This document shows, piece after piece, positions 44,761 to 54,400 of a DNA stretch of 64,000 bases (position 1 is the first letter of the stretch; each line of letters starts with the position of its first letter). Made by a program: the position numbers and the translations under genes. The stretch lies in contig WNNJ02000457.1 of NCBI GenBank assembly GCA_012934845.2, forward strand, positions 62,001-126,000, in the 5' to 3' direction. The notes below the pieces were generated by a model. That model was given only the letters and a program-made list of their open reading frames with translations, searched no databases and was not told where the DNA came from. Source of the stretch: Pomphorhynchus laevis. Its lineage: Eukaryota; Acanthocephala; Palaeacanthocephala; Echinorhynchida; Pomphorhynchidae.

Positions 44761-45060
44761 GGTATTAACAAAGATCACTGCTATAGATGGACTGAAGTGA
44801 CATAATTTCTGTTTTTGATTTATTTTACTTCTGTTTAGATTTCACTGTTTTATGTTGCTGTTTTAGATTTGAAAAGGAACATTCGAAACGTTACCGGAAT
44901 ACTTTCTGCTCTTAGCTCGTTAGTTTAAACTGGCTAACGACTGATGACCGACATACACGGTTTAAGCCACACTAGCGGCTATCATCTGTCTTAAACTCTT
45001 CCAGATCAAAAGAGGACGTGGCAGAGAGTATATATGTGTAGCAATGTGCAAATACAGACA

Positions 45061-45090
45061 CTGAAGAAGAATTGTAAAATTCGAAACTAG
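45061..45090 (+). ncRNA. Hammerhead-like core motif in a PLE tail
   Basis: CTGAAGA is followed by a GAATT-GTAA-AATTC hairpin and GAAACTAG. CTGANGA-hairpin-GAAA is the conserved core around stem II of hammerhead ribozymes, which are reported from Penelope-like elements. Stems I and III and the cleavage site were not resolved here, so self-cleavage is an inference. Confidence 0.45.
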
Positions 45091-45217
45091 TATATAGTCT
45101 ATAGTCTGACAATCTGTATATAAAAAGTTCTTTATGATCGGTTTCTGAATTGTATTTTTAAAATATATATATGGAATCTTATAGTGATACCGACAGGTTG
45201 CTTCAACTTACAAACAA

Positions 45218-45220
<3 letters not shown>

Positions 45221-45274
<54 letters not shown>
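45221..45274. repeat. (AT)n microsatellite
   Basis: 27 uninterrupted AT dinucleotides between two PLE remnants. Confidence 0.95.
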
Positions 45275-45276
<2 letters not shown>

Positions 45277-45387
45277 TATGCTACTGTTGAACCGCACACG
45301 AGATCCCATTTCTGGAATACTTTCGAAATATTTATTTTACGATTGAAATCGAAATCCAATGAACAGTGACTGTGATTTATTAGAAAA

Positions 45388-45415
45388 GCTTTCGGCTTTT
45401 GTAAGCCTTCTTCAG
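45388..45415 (-). ncRNA. Hammerhead-like core motif downstream of the delta PLE
   Basis: On the minus strand CTGAAGA is followed by AGGCTT-ACAA-AAGCC and GAAAGC. It lies about 90 bases after the stop of the PLE frame at 45508, the place where PLE ribozyme motifs would be expected. Only the stem II part of the core is recognisable. Confidence 0.45.
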
Positions 45416-45507
45416 TTCAATCTGAAATATACATATGCACAATACAATGTCTGCAATATAACAAAAACACAAATCAAGTATCAAAACACAAATATACAGT
45501 TCATGTG

Positions 45508-47094
45508 CTAAGGTAAGTGACAGTCATTATATGTATTTAGGTGTAAATCTGTCATAAGTTGCGCTATCCAGAACTGTTCCCTATTTCTCCTCGCAGTTAC
45601 GTTAGGCAATTCATCCTCTAAAACCATAACGCTCATTGTATGCCCAGGGTGTTCAATGGAATGATTAGCTGCACCATCCCTACCAGTTCGTCTAGCTCTA
45701 ACGTCGCAACGTCTAGTATTCATACGAATATTAAGTTGATGTCCTGTTTCTCCGACATACTGAACCGGACATTCAGCACACAAACACAAATATACTAGGT
45801 TTTTCGTTTTACATGTGGCTGCACATTTTGTGGTGTACTCCAACGCCGTGACAGAACTACGAAATTTGCTGCCTCTGCATATTTCTGCGCAGCATTTGCA
45901 TCTATTATTACCGCAGGGGCGTGTACCACTTAATGTACCCTCATGACGTAATTTATTTGATAGTAGATTTCTCAAATTAACACCCTTTTTAAAAACTACT
46001 TTCAGTTTCTTCCTTGAGCCCGTGATTACATTCAAAGACGCTAATGCCCTATTGAGATCACCCTCCAAAGACAATAAGGCCGGATGATAATCGGTTACAA
46101 TATAACATCCACCCCCCTCATCCTCCGACGGAGATATTCGACTAAGCAATTCGCATCGATCCATTTTGCAAACGTCTTTGACTTGACGCTCGATTTGATA
46201 TTTCTTATAACCACGGGCTAAGAACTCATCTCTAAGCTTATTTAATGTTAATGCGAAATCGTATGATGTAGAGCAAATTTTCTTAGTACGAATCATCTCG
46301 TTTCTGATCATCAATCTTTTTATTCTCAGATGATGTGCACTATTAGCATGTATAAATGTACGAGTTCCCACAAATTTACGGTATACAGTAGTTTGCCACT
46401 TTTCTTGGGAATCCAAATAAATCTTTACATCTAGGAAATTTATGCCATGAGTATCCACCACCGACCGTACAAATTTAAGCTCAGAAAAAGCATTGAGATC
46501 ATTTAAGAATTTAACGAGCGATTCCTCACCGTGACTCCAAATACCAAAAATATCGTCTACATATCGCACCCAGAAAGTTGGTCTTAGCTCCCGCGAAGCT
46601 ATGAAGCATTTCTCTACGTATGCCACATACAACCCTGCATATGTTGGTCCTATCGGGCTACCCATTGCAGTTCCCCTAGTCTGTCTAAAGATCTTATCAT
46701 TGAATGTGAAGGTGTTTGATTCCATTACCAGTTCTAATAGAGTGCATGTAGTTTTTATCTCCGAGTCATCGTATTCCGCTGCTAACATAAGCTGTTTGAC
46801 GGCATTAACGCCATTACGCAAGATGATGGAGGTAAACAACGACTCCACGTCCACAGTAAATAATATACTATCAGAGTTAAGCGACAGTTTAATACCTTCA
46901 AATTTTCTTATGAATTGATCTGTGCTGTTAATAAACGAAGGGCATTGCCTTAACAAGGGATATAAGTTATCATGTAAGTAGCGAGCTAATTTTTCCGTTG
47001 ATGTTCCGCAATTTCTAATAATAGGTCGTCCCGGACAAGGAGTTTGGTTCTTATGTATCTTAGGAAGAAGAAATAACGTTTTTACATTTTTATG
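45508..47094 (-). CDS. Penelope-like element protein: RT plus GIY-YIG endonuclease (family delta)
   Basis: One uninterrupted frame from 47094 to the stop at 45508 (about 528 codons; no ATG near the start). It opens with T-L-F-L-L-P-K-I-H-K, an N-terminal RT landmark of PLEs. Counting from 46956: D-V-E-S-L-F-T-S-I near residue 36, RQTRGTAMGSPIGPTYAG near 91-108, R-Y-V-D-D-I-F-G-I-W near 131-140 (catalytic pair), N-F-L-D-V-K-I near 173. A Cys cluster C-G-N-N-R-C-K-C-C lies near 348-356 and the GIY-YIG domain starts near 386 (L-V-Y-L...V-Q-Y-V-G-E-T-G), with the E-D-E-L segment near 445. Family proteins have 200-300 more residues at the N-terminus; here they are cut off by the palindrome at 47071-47248. 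The catalytic parts appear intact. Confidence 0.88.
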   Translation of the reverse strand, partial: HKNVKTLFLLPKIHKNQTPCPGRPIIRNCGTSTEKLARYLHDNLYPLLRQCPSFINSTDQFIRKFEGIKLSLNSDSILFTVDVESLFTSIILRNGVNAVKQLMLAAEYDDSEIKTTCTLLELVMESNTFTFNDKIFRQTRGTAMGSPIGPTYAGLYVAYVEKCFIASRELRPTFWVRYVDDIFGIWSHGEESLVKFLNDLNAFSELKFVRSVVDTHGINFLDVKIYLDSQEKWQTTVYRKFVGTRTFIHANSAHHLRIKRLMIRNEMIRTKKICSTSYDFALTLNKLRDEFLARGYKKYQIERQVKDVCKMDRCELLSRISPSEDEGGGCYIVTDYHPALLSLEGDLNRALASLNVITGSRKKLKVVFKKGVNLRNLLSNKLRHEGTLSGTRPCGNNRCKCCAEICRGSKFRSSVTALEYTTKCAATCKTKNLVYLCLCAECPVQYVGETGHQLNIRMNTRRCDVRARRTGRDGAANHSIEHPGHTMSVMVLEDELPNVTARRNREQFWIAQLMTDLHLNTYNDCHLP

Positions 47095-47146
47095 TTATGA
47101 CATATAATATATATAGCCAGTTTAAACTAACTATATAGACAGTTCA

Positions 47147-47182
<36 letters not shown>

Positions 47183-47248
47183 ATATAGTTAGTTTAAACT
47201 GGCTATATATATTATATGTCATAACATAAAAATGTAAAAACGTTATTT
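47071..47248. repeat. Perfect palindrome with 68-bp arms at the 5' break of the delta PLE
   Basis: Bases 47071-47138 and 47181-47248 are exact reverse complements, separated by 42 bases that include an (AT)n run. The left arm begins within the PLE coding sequence (the codons for V-K-T-L-F), so the right arm is an inverted copy and the true upstream PLE sequence is missing. Confidence 0.93.
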
Positions 47249-48740
47249 TATGTGTAAAAAACTGGCGGGTCAGAAACCTTTATTTTTTTAAGAATCTTGA
47301 CTTTAGAAGTGCTTTATTTCAATTTATCAAACTAAACAAAATTTAAATTTAAAATTTAAATTAAAACATTTTATATATAAAATGTTTTAAATTGAAAGTG
47401 CGTTTTTAATTAGGAACAGATATTGTGAAATAGTACAAAATTATTCCAAATGTCCTATTAGGTCTTGAGTAAAACGGTCAACACAATCGGTCATTATTGA
47501 TCAAATTGATAATCTATCAATAGAATTATTGATAGAATAATTAATTATTATTCTATTAATTCTATTTATAGAATTGGACAAATGCTTTAACAATTTTCAA
47601 AATTGATTATAACAAAAGAATGAAGAAAATTATTTTAGTCAAACATATTAAAAGTAACTTAAAAGTTAATTTCAAAGTTGTTTTCATTGAAGTCTACTGA
47701 TACATATTTCTTGTATCTCTTGAGAAAGTCTAGACTCTAAATATGTAAAATAGGTTGAATCAAAAATAAAATACAGAATCGAGAAGAATCAAAAATTAAT
47801 AAAAGTTACAAATATAGATATTATTGGAGTATTTCGAGTATTGAAATATTTTGTAATTAGGCGTCATAAATTATATAATATTTATTAATATATTTATAAT
47901 ATTTTATATTTCCAATTATATTTAAAATTTTTGAAATTTAAATCCAGAACGAAAATTTTGAGATCTGAAAATTAGTATACTGATTAGATAAAAAATAATA
48001 AATAATTGAATTTAAAATCTAATTAATAGGAAATAGTAAGGTATCTTAGATCATTAAAAAAGGTGATAGATATTTCTAGATATTTCTACGTATTTAATAT
48101 AAATAAAAATTTTGATTTTATTTTAATTTTATCAAAATTAAAATTTAGCTTAATCAAAATTTATTTTTAATATTAGTGTGTATTAAATATTAATATTAAT
48201 ATTAATATAATATTAATCTATAATATTAATAACAATATAATATTGATCTATGATATTATTATAGCTTTCATATAACTCAAACTAAGTTAAAATTTTACAT
48301 TGAAATTTGAAAAGAAGACAAGTTTTATGAATTAACTAATAAATAACAGACGATGTATCGGAATAATGAATACAGGTCATCAGTAGGAACTGATATGTTA
48401 TCAGCTTTCGGCCCGCATTCTTCGGCCCAACAATGCAGCGGGGCCAAATACATGCTAATGACAAATTTCCCCTAATGAAATTTTATTATCTTGTATCTTA
48501 TTTTAATTCGTTTTTATGTTATTTAATATCCATCCTAAACATTTTTCAGTTAAAAATAAAAATTTATGTTTAATATTTTGTTGATTTGTAAATCTTAGAA
48601 TTTTCAATTTTATTTTATTTTAGTCTTAGTCAACTAAACTAGGTGGCGATACAACAAAATTAGAAACATACGTAAAATACCAAAATTTAATGGCTAGGTA
48701 GCGACACCGAAAAAGCAACGTTAAAAATTATGACTTAAAA
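47249..48740. other. AT-rich non-coding region with one dispersed module copy
   Basis: Mostly low-complexity AT. At 48335-48440, minus strand, lies the dispersed module (GGGCCGAAAGCTGATAACAT, then CTACTGATGACC), with GGGCC repeated around it as a short stem. No genes seen. Confidence 0.55.
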
Positions 48741-48745
48741 GTTAC

Positions 48746-49345
48746 ATGTACTCAACAATATTGAAAAAATACGTAAGTACTAATGATTTCAATTTTAGAT
48801 CTTTTAAATGTAACAGAAAAAATTGTATAGTTTGTGATGTTATAAATAATAATAATTGTATCGTAAGTAATACGACAAACAAATGTTTTTCATTAAATAT
48901 TAATAATAATTGTAACTGCAATACCGCAGGTGTAGTGTGTCTAATACAATGCACATGTGGATTGCAATATATAGGAAAAACATATCAAATGTTAAAAACT
49001 AGGTTTAGGCAACACATATATAATATACAGCATAATAGTCAAACTATATTTCATAAACATATGAGATTAATAGGACATGATATTAAAAACTGTAAATTAT
49101 TTATTTTAGAATATATTATCGAAGAAAATAAGGCAATATTAAATCAAAAACTATTAAAAAAAGGAGATTTTTGGATTAAAACGCTTAATTCCATGTACCC
49201 AGTGTAAGGTAATCGAACGAATTTTATATCTACAAACGAATTTTAGAACACAAAAACAATAAACGCAACACATGAACGTAGTGATTTTGGTTTAGAAACA
49301 ATTGTTACAAGTCACTGTTCAATAATGGATAAAAAGGGTATAACG
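48746..49345 (+). pseudogene. Neptune-like PLE: GIY-YIG domain and an RT N-terminal scrap
   Basis: The frame 48746-49207 (ATG at 48746) reads F-K-C-N-R-K-N-C-I-V-C-D-V, then G-V-V-C-L-I-Q-C-T-C-G-L-Q-Y-I-G-K-T (GIY-YIG core), T-R-F-R-Q-H-I-Y-N-I, H-K-H-M-R-L-I-G-H-D and F-W-I-K-T-L-N-S-M-Y-P, covering the whole endonuclease to its natural end. Immediately after, 49275-49345 reads D-F-G-L-E-T-I-V-T-S-H-C-S-I-M-D-K-K-G, matching the N-terminal RT region of the copy at 32439-32783. An endonuclease end followed by an RT start in the same orientation suggests remnants of two tandem elements. Confidence 0.75.
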
Positions 49346-49800
49346 TGTTGATTTATATATTTTAATATTTTATGAAAAACAATTCTTAAGAAAAACAATG
49401 TTTATAACATTGTAGCTACAGGGTCACACTGATGATTCCACTCTGTAGTGATGAGTAGACTAAGGTTGAAACTCCCAATTTGGGGCTATGTGTCTGTGGT
49501 AGGCGCATTCCGGGTTAGGCTTCTCAGTGAAGGTTGTAAAAACATGAGGTTTATACTTTCCTGTTCGTGTTAATTGATAAAGTTGTATTGAAATTCTTTC
49601 TTATTTATATACGTCACCAGTATTTTTCAATTTATATAACCACTATATGTGGAGTGACGAATCTTAGCATCGGCAATAGAGCTTTGCTCGTGCTTTGTAG
49701 CTAGAGAGCTTTTGCTCGTGCTTTGTGATTCAGCTGTATACAAGCGTGTTGCTTGTTCAGCAACCTTAGTAAGCTGATGAAGGTGAAACGATAGTAAGCT
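49346..49800. other. PLE-tail-like non-coding sequence
   Basis: Contains CACTGATGATTCCACTCTGT (49429 onward) followed by GTTGAAACTCCC, and ACTTTCCTGTTCGTGTT, which recurs near 59087. It looks like 3' sequence of a PLE, but no complete ribozyme fold could be drawn. Confidence 0.4.
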
Positions 49801-49805
49801 GTCTT

Positions 49806-51015
49806 TTGAAGCCACTACTTACGCAAACCATACCAGTTTTCACACGCAGCACACGACCGATTGTCAATGCAACTGGTTTGATGAATTACATCAGGTTATT
49901 CACAACAGTTTCGATAAGCTTTTCGTCCTGGCGGTCGCTGATGATAAATTACGGTGGCACTATTCTCTCTTCCATTAAACAGCGCAGCTTCGGAATTGTC
50001 GATCCTCGTGTGAGCGCCCGAGAGGAGTACAAATTCCCTAAAATACTAACTGAACCTTTTTTACAAGGTTTATATGGAGGCTATTGTAGGAGCGAGCAAA
50101 ATATTTGCTCTGCTCGCATCCGTATACTGAAATCTGAATTTCAAGAATCACTAAGATATAATGTTTTCTCAGAACTTGATGACACAACAGCAAGAACGTT
50201 TAAACATGCTTCGGTCAAGCTTGCTTCATCGTGGTTATTTGTGTACCATGCATTCGAACCTACATTCGTACGTTTGAACCTCATGATGAACCACGTTCAA
50301 AGGTGCTTTATCGTAGTTTGAGGTTAGAACCTCAAACTCGTATTGATAACGCAACATTTCGTGATGCGATAGGAACCAGATGTCGAGTGATGCGCCCAAT
50401 CACTCCCCAGGCGGAGAACCTACTTAGCTTGCTCACTTACTCTAATATGACAAAGGAGGTCACCCTTCGATTAGAAATGACTCAATACGTGACATTCCGG
50501 CCGATGACCTTACAGAAATATGCAATGTTGTACAGATTGAGTAGAAGCTAAAGCCTGTTTATCAATGTCTCATTTTCGAAAGTGCTATAACCACTATCGA
50601 TTCTGAAGCTCGTCTGGATATTTCGTGTTGTGGATTTTATGAGAGTCGCTAGAAGCGAACTTTATTCAATACTTGCGTGTTCAACGTTTGGCTCTGTCCA
50701 ACATTTTGAAATCTACTTTAATCTCTTTCGAATATTACGAGCAATGAAAAAATCTGAAATACATGGAGCGAGTGTCGTTGGTTGTACTAACGAGTTTTAT
50801 TCCTATTACACTCTTTTGCATTGGCGGAACAGGGAAGTTGGCTGCTGCGGTTTTCAAAAGAATAGCTCACAAACTTGAAACTAATAAAGAGCTGCCATAT
50901 GCTAATGAAATATCGAGACTCCGGGCAAGAATCGACTGCAGCTTGCACGATGCATCTCGATGTACATACGGTGTCCGCGTTCTGCTCGCCACCGTCCAAA
51001 GGTGTGAGTGAAATA
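49806..51015 (+). pseudogene. RLE-type LINE, C-terminal half (copy D)
   Basis: Frames in order: 49806-50321 with N-Y-G-G-T-I-L, S-F-G-I-V-D-P-R-V-S-A-R-E-E-Y and K-I-L-T-E-P-F; 50231-50551 with T-F-R-D-A-I-G-T-R-C-R; 50763-51011 with I-G-G-T-G-K-L-A-A-A-V-F-K-R-I-A and YANEISRLRARIDCSLHDAS. These correspond to the post-RT, zinc/R-H-N and nuclease parts of copy A. The RT itself is missing. Stops and shifts separate the parts. Confidence 0.7.
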
Positions 51016-51116
51016 TAACTACTAATAATGCTAGTGCAAATCATATTCCGACTAGATTATTTAGTTTTTCTAAATAGTCTAGAAATAATCTGTTGGACAG
51101 GAGGCGAACTTGACGA

Positions 51117-51296
51117 TTAGAAGAATTGCGTCACTAAGTGCGGGCAGGAGATTACACACTTATAGTGTGATCTGATAAGAAAATTAGATTCGCAAATAAG
51201 CGTCATGACAAAGTCTGCATCAATGTGCAACCGGGCTACACGATCAACGAGAGCCATCCTGCAAGCGCTGGTACCGGACAAACGGCGTACTCTGAG
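51117..51296 (-). other. Unassigned open frame in a GC-richer segment
   Basis: Sixty codons open on the minus strand, containing G-T-S-A-C-R-M-A-L-V-D-R-V-A-R-L and C-E-S-N-F-L-I, ending with a TAA. L-V-D-R-x-x-x-L wording resembles a region after the catalytic box in some PLEs, but the match is weak. An AG precedes it, so an exon cannot be excluded. Confidence 0.25.
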
Positions 51297-51355
51297 TTTT
51301 ATTAATTGAAATATAATATTATTTATATTATATTATTATACAAAGTGAGACTTAC

Positions 51356-51441
51356 AAACCACATTCCGACTGTCACGCCAATCACTATGCCTCCGACAAG
51401 ATCTCTAGGATGATGCATATTATCACGTAGACGAGAAGTTG
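51356..51441 (-). CDS. Phospholipid phosphatase exon f (signature C3, TM6)
   Basis: Acceptor TTAACTATTTTAG; donor GTAAGTCTCA after T-G-G-T-T-T (phase 0), or GTTTGTAAGT four bases earlier (phase 2). It codes for T-S-R-L-R-D-N-M-H-H-P-R-D, the C3 signature with the nucleophile-side His and Asp, and L-V-G-G-I-V-I-G-V-T-V-G-M-W (TM6). The intron to exon e is 53 bp. Confidence 0.87.
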
Positions 51442-54400
51442 CTAAAATAGTTAACAAACGATTATAAGTAAACCGAGAACTATTTGGTTATTACCTATGT
51501 AAAAAGTAAGAATAACACCGATTATACCGCATATGTTACTAAGAAAGGCATTCCGCTTTCTTTGACTATACATTAAGAAGATCTAAAGAATCAACAACTT
51601 CACAAGTAAATACAATTAGTGGAATAGAAGTATCGTTTAATTCTTCAATTATTTTTATCTTATTATTGAATTATTGCAATTCATCTCGATGTTTACTTAC
51701 AATTTAATAGCACATCCAACGTATCATTGGACACTATTCATTATTTAATTATTTATTATTTAATTACTTAATTTTAATTTATTATTTATTAAGCCTGATT
51801 CTTTATTGAAAAAAAACATGTTCTTTTTTCAATTAATTTTTTGGACAATAAGCATCTTGATAGTATAATTTTAATTTATAAAAAATTAATCCTCGGAAAA
51901 TTAATCCTCGGATTAATTAAAATTAATCCGAGAATTAATTATTAATTATTTAATTTTTATTTAGTATATTTTTTATTTATAAAACACGTAGAGAGAGACA
52001 AAGGTAGATCAGACAAAAGTCTTCAAAAGTACAAAATCAAATTCCCTATACACAGTGAGCGGTAGGCTTAACTGCAAGTCAAAAAACGTCGTATATATTT
52101 TGACGTGTAATGAATGCGCAAGACAGTATGTTGGGGAAACATCTGAACAAATGCATAAGCGCATGAATCTTAGACGCTCGCAGATAAAAACAAAGAAGCA
52201 AAGCTGTGATGCCGCAGTGACACATATTCAAGAAAATCCAGACCATAAATTCAGATTAACAATAATTGAAGATGAATTATTGGATATAAAGGAAAGGAGA
52301 CGAAAAGAACTGTATTGGACAACGCAGCTTATGTCCGAACTAAAAGGATCATTACTAAAAAAACAGCTAACTTTGTACAATCAATGTGAAATTCTTACGC
52401 CCCAGAAACGTGGTATAAAAATAAAATTCAAAGTGCGTGAAAATGGTAGTAAGCTCTAGTAACTGAAGAAGGCACCAGCCGAAACTAGTTTTTCTTTAAA
52501 AAATCATTCATTATCTCTGCTGTTTCAATAATTAAATTGTTTAAATAATTATATAATTGAATCCGAATGGAAAAAGGATCACAACAGGTTGTTTAAACAA
52601 CAAATCACTCATATATATTGGATGATTGAGTTCAAGCGCCTGAATCTTAGACGCTCGCAGATAAAAAGCAAAGAAGCAGTAGAATGAGGTACACACTGGT
52701 CGTTTCGGTTGCCTGTGTGACATTGTGAATAAAGGCGTTTCCGACACTTTGCTTAATTGTCTGAGGCTTACGCTCTTTACCAGATCGAATTGCTGTGCGG
52801 ACCATCCTTAAACACTAGGCAGAGGTTGTTGCTGAATTGTCGCTGCACTCGTTGGATCCTAAATTACGGCAGGTATAATAGTAGTGCACGGATGTGCTGA
52901 GTAACAACGGTCCAGGATTTCTTACGAAATACGGCATTTATACTAAATGGTGTTGCTTGATAGACTGGACTTCGATTCACGACTTTCAGTCACCATGTCA
53001 CTTCTAGACGACCACTTCAGCATCGAAATGATGAGTACCCGGCAACACTCATCAGTAGAATGAGGTACACACTGGTCGTTTCGGTTGCCTGTGTGACATT
53101 GTGAATAAAGGCGTTTCCGACACTTTGCTTAATTGTCTGAGGCTTACGCTCTTAACCAGATCGAATTGCTGTGCGGACCATCCTTAAACACTAGGCAGAG
53201 GTTGTTGCTGAATTGTCGCTGCACTCGTTGGATCCTAAATGGATACGGCAGGTATAATAGTAGTGCACGGATGTGCTGAGTAGACAACGGTCCAGGATTT
53301 CTTACGAAATACGGCATTTATACTAAATGGTGTTGCTTGATAGACTGGACTTCGTACGCCCCAGAAACATGAGTACCCGGCAACTTCATCAGTAGAATGA
53401 GGTACACACTGGTCGTTTCGGTTGCCTGGGTGACATTGTGAATAAAGGCGTTTCCGACTTTGCTCAATTGTCTGAGGCTTACGCTCTTAACCAGATCGAA
53501 TTGCTGTGCGGACCATCCTTAAACACTAGGCTGTTGTGAATTGTCGCTGCACTCGTTGGATCCTAAATGGATCAGGTATAATAGTGCACGGATGTAACTG
53601 AGTAGACAAGGCACCAACCGAAACTAGTTTTTCTTTAAAAAATCATTCATTATCTCTGCTGTTTCAATAATTAAATTGTTTAAATAATTATATAATTGAA
53701 TCCGAATGGAAAAAGGATCACAACAGGTTGTTTAAACAACAAATCACTCATATATATTGGATGATTGAGTTCAAGCTGCGTGCCTGGGATCCTCGGAGGA
53801 CCAATAAATAAATTAAAGGTTTTATTCAACCAGGACTGTCTATTAAACCTAGATCGGCATGATTCACCTACGTATTGATGATTACAATCACCACAATGTG
53901 CGATGTATATGATATCTTTAGTGGCACAGTTGAAATTTCCTTTAATAAGATACTTGCGATTAGTGGTTGTGCTAATATAGGTATTTGTGTCACATATTGA
54001 TTCACATGTCTTACACCTAGGACGTGTGAATTAAAGGAATTTTATTAAAGGAAACTTCAATCGAAATATATCCCGTCGAATTTACAAAAGTCTTCAACAC
54101 GTGCTCACTACCAGTTTTTATCATCTTGGAATTTAGCTCTGAAACGTTGCGGTGTTCAACTTACACACATCATTCAGCGATATTATGGATACGCACACAA
54201 TATTATAAGTGGAGAGATTGATGAGGATCACTATAGATACCTTTTGACACAAAAGGTGAATAAGTTATCATGGTGGCTGAAACGACGAGTAAACACTGAC
54301 AAACTGTCACGATATGAATGGCATCCAAATCGCAGAGGATTTACACGGAGACCTCGTAAAATAAACAATAAAAAATATGTAGTAGAAGCTTCACCTACAA

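Noticed and set aside
44929-44960. CTGATGACC...CGG as a hammerhead core
   Set aside because: A CCG/CGG stem follows the box but is followed by TTTAAG instead of GAAA.
46601-46918. 105-codon plus-strand frame
   Set aside because: Antisense to the delta PLE reverse transcriptase.
49429-49500. CTGATGATTCC...GTTGAAACTCCC as a hammerhead
   Set aside because: Both boxes are present, but the 32 bases between them do not form a stem adjoining the boxes and stem I pairs poorly.
51690-51720. Extra phosphatase exon before a GTAAGT donor on the minus strand
   Set aside because: Its phase would create a stop with exon e and it lacks any PAP2 motif; exon d at 57476-57533 supplies the expected C2 signature.
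52676-53609. CRISPR array
   Set aside because: Three long tandem units without short repeats and unique spacers, in a eukaryotic context.
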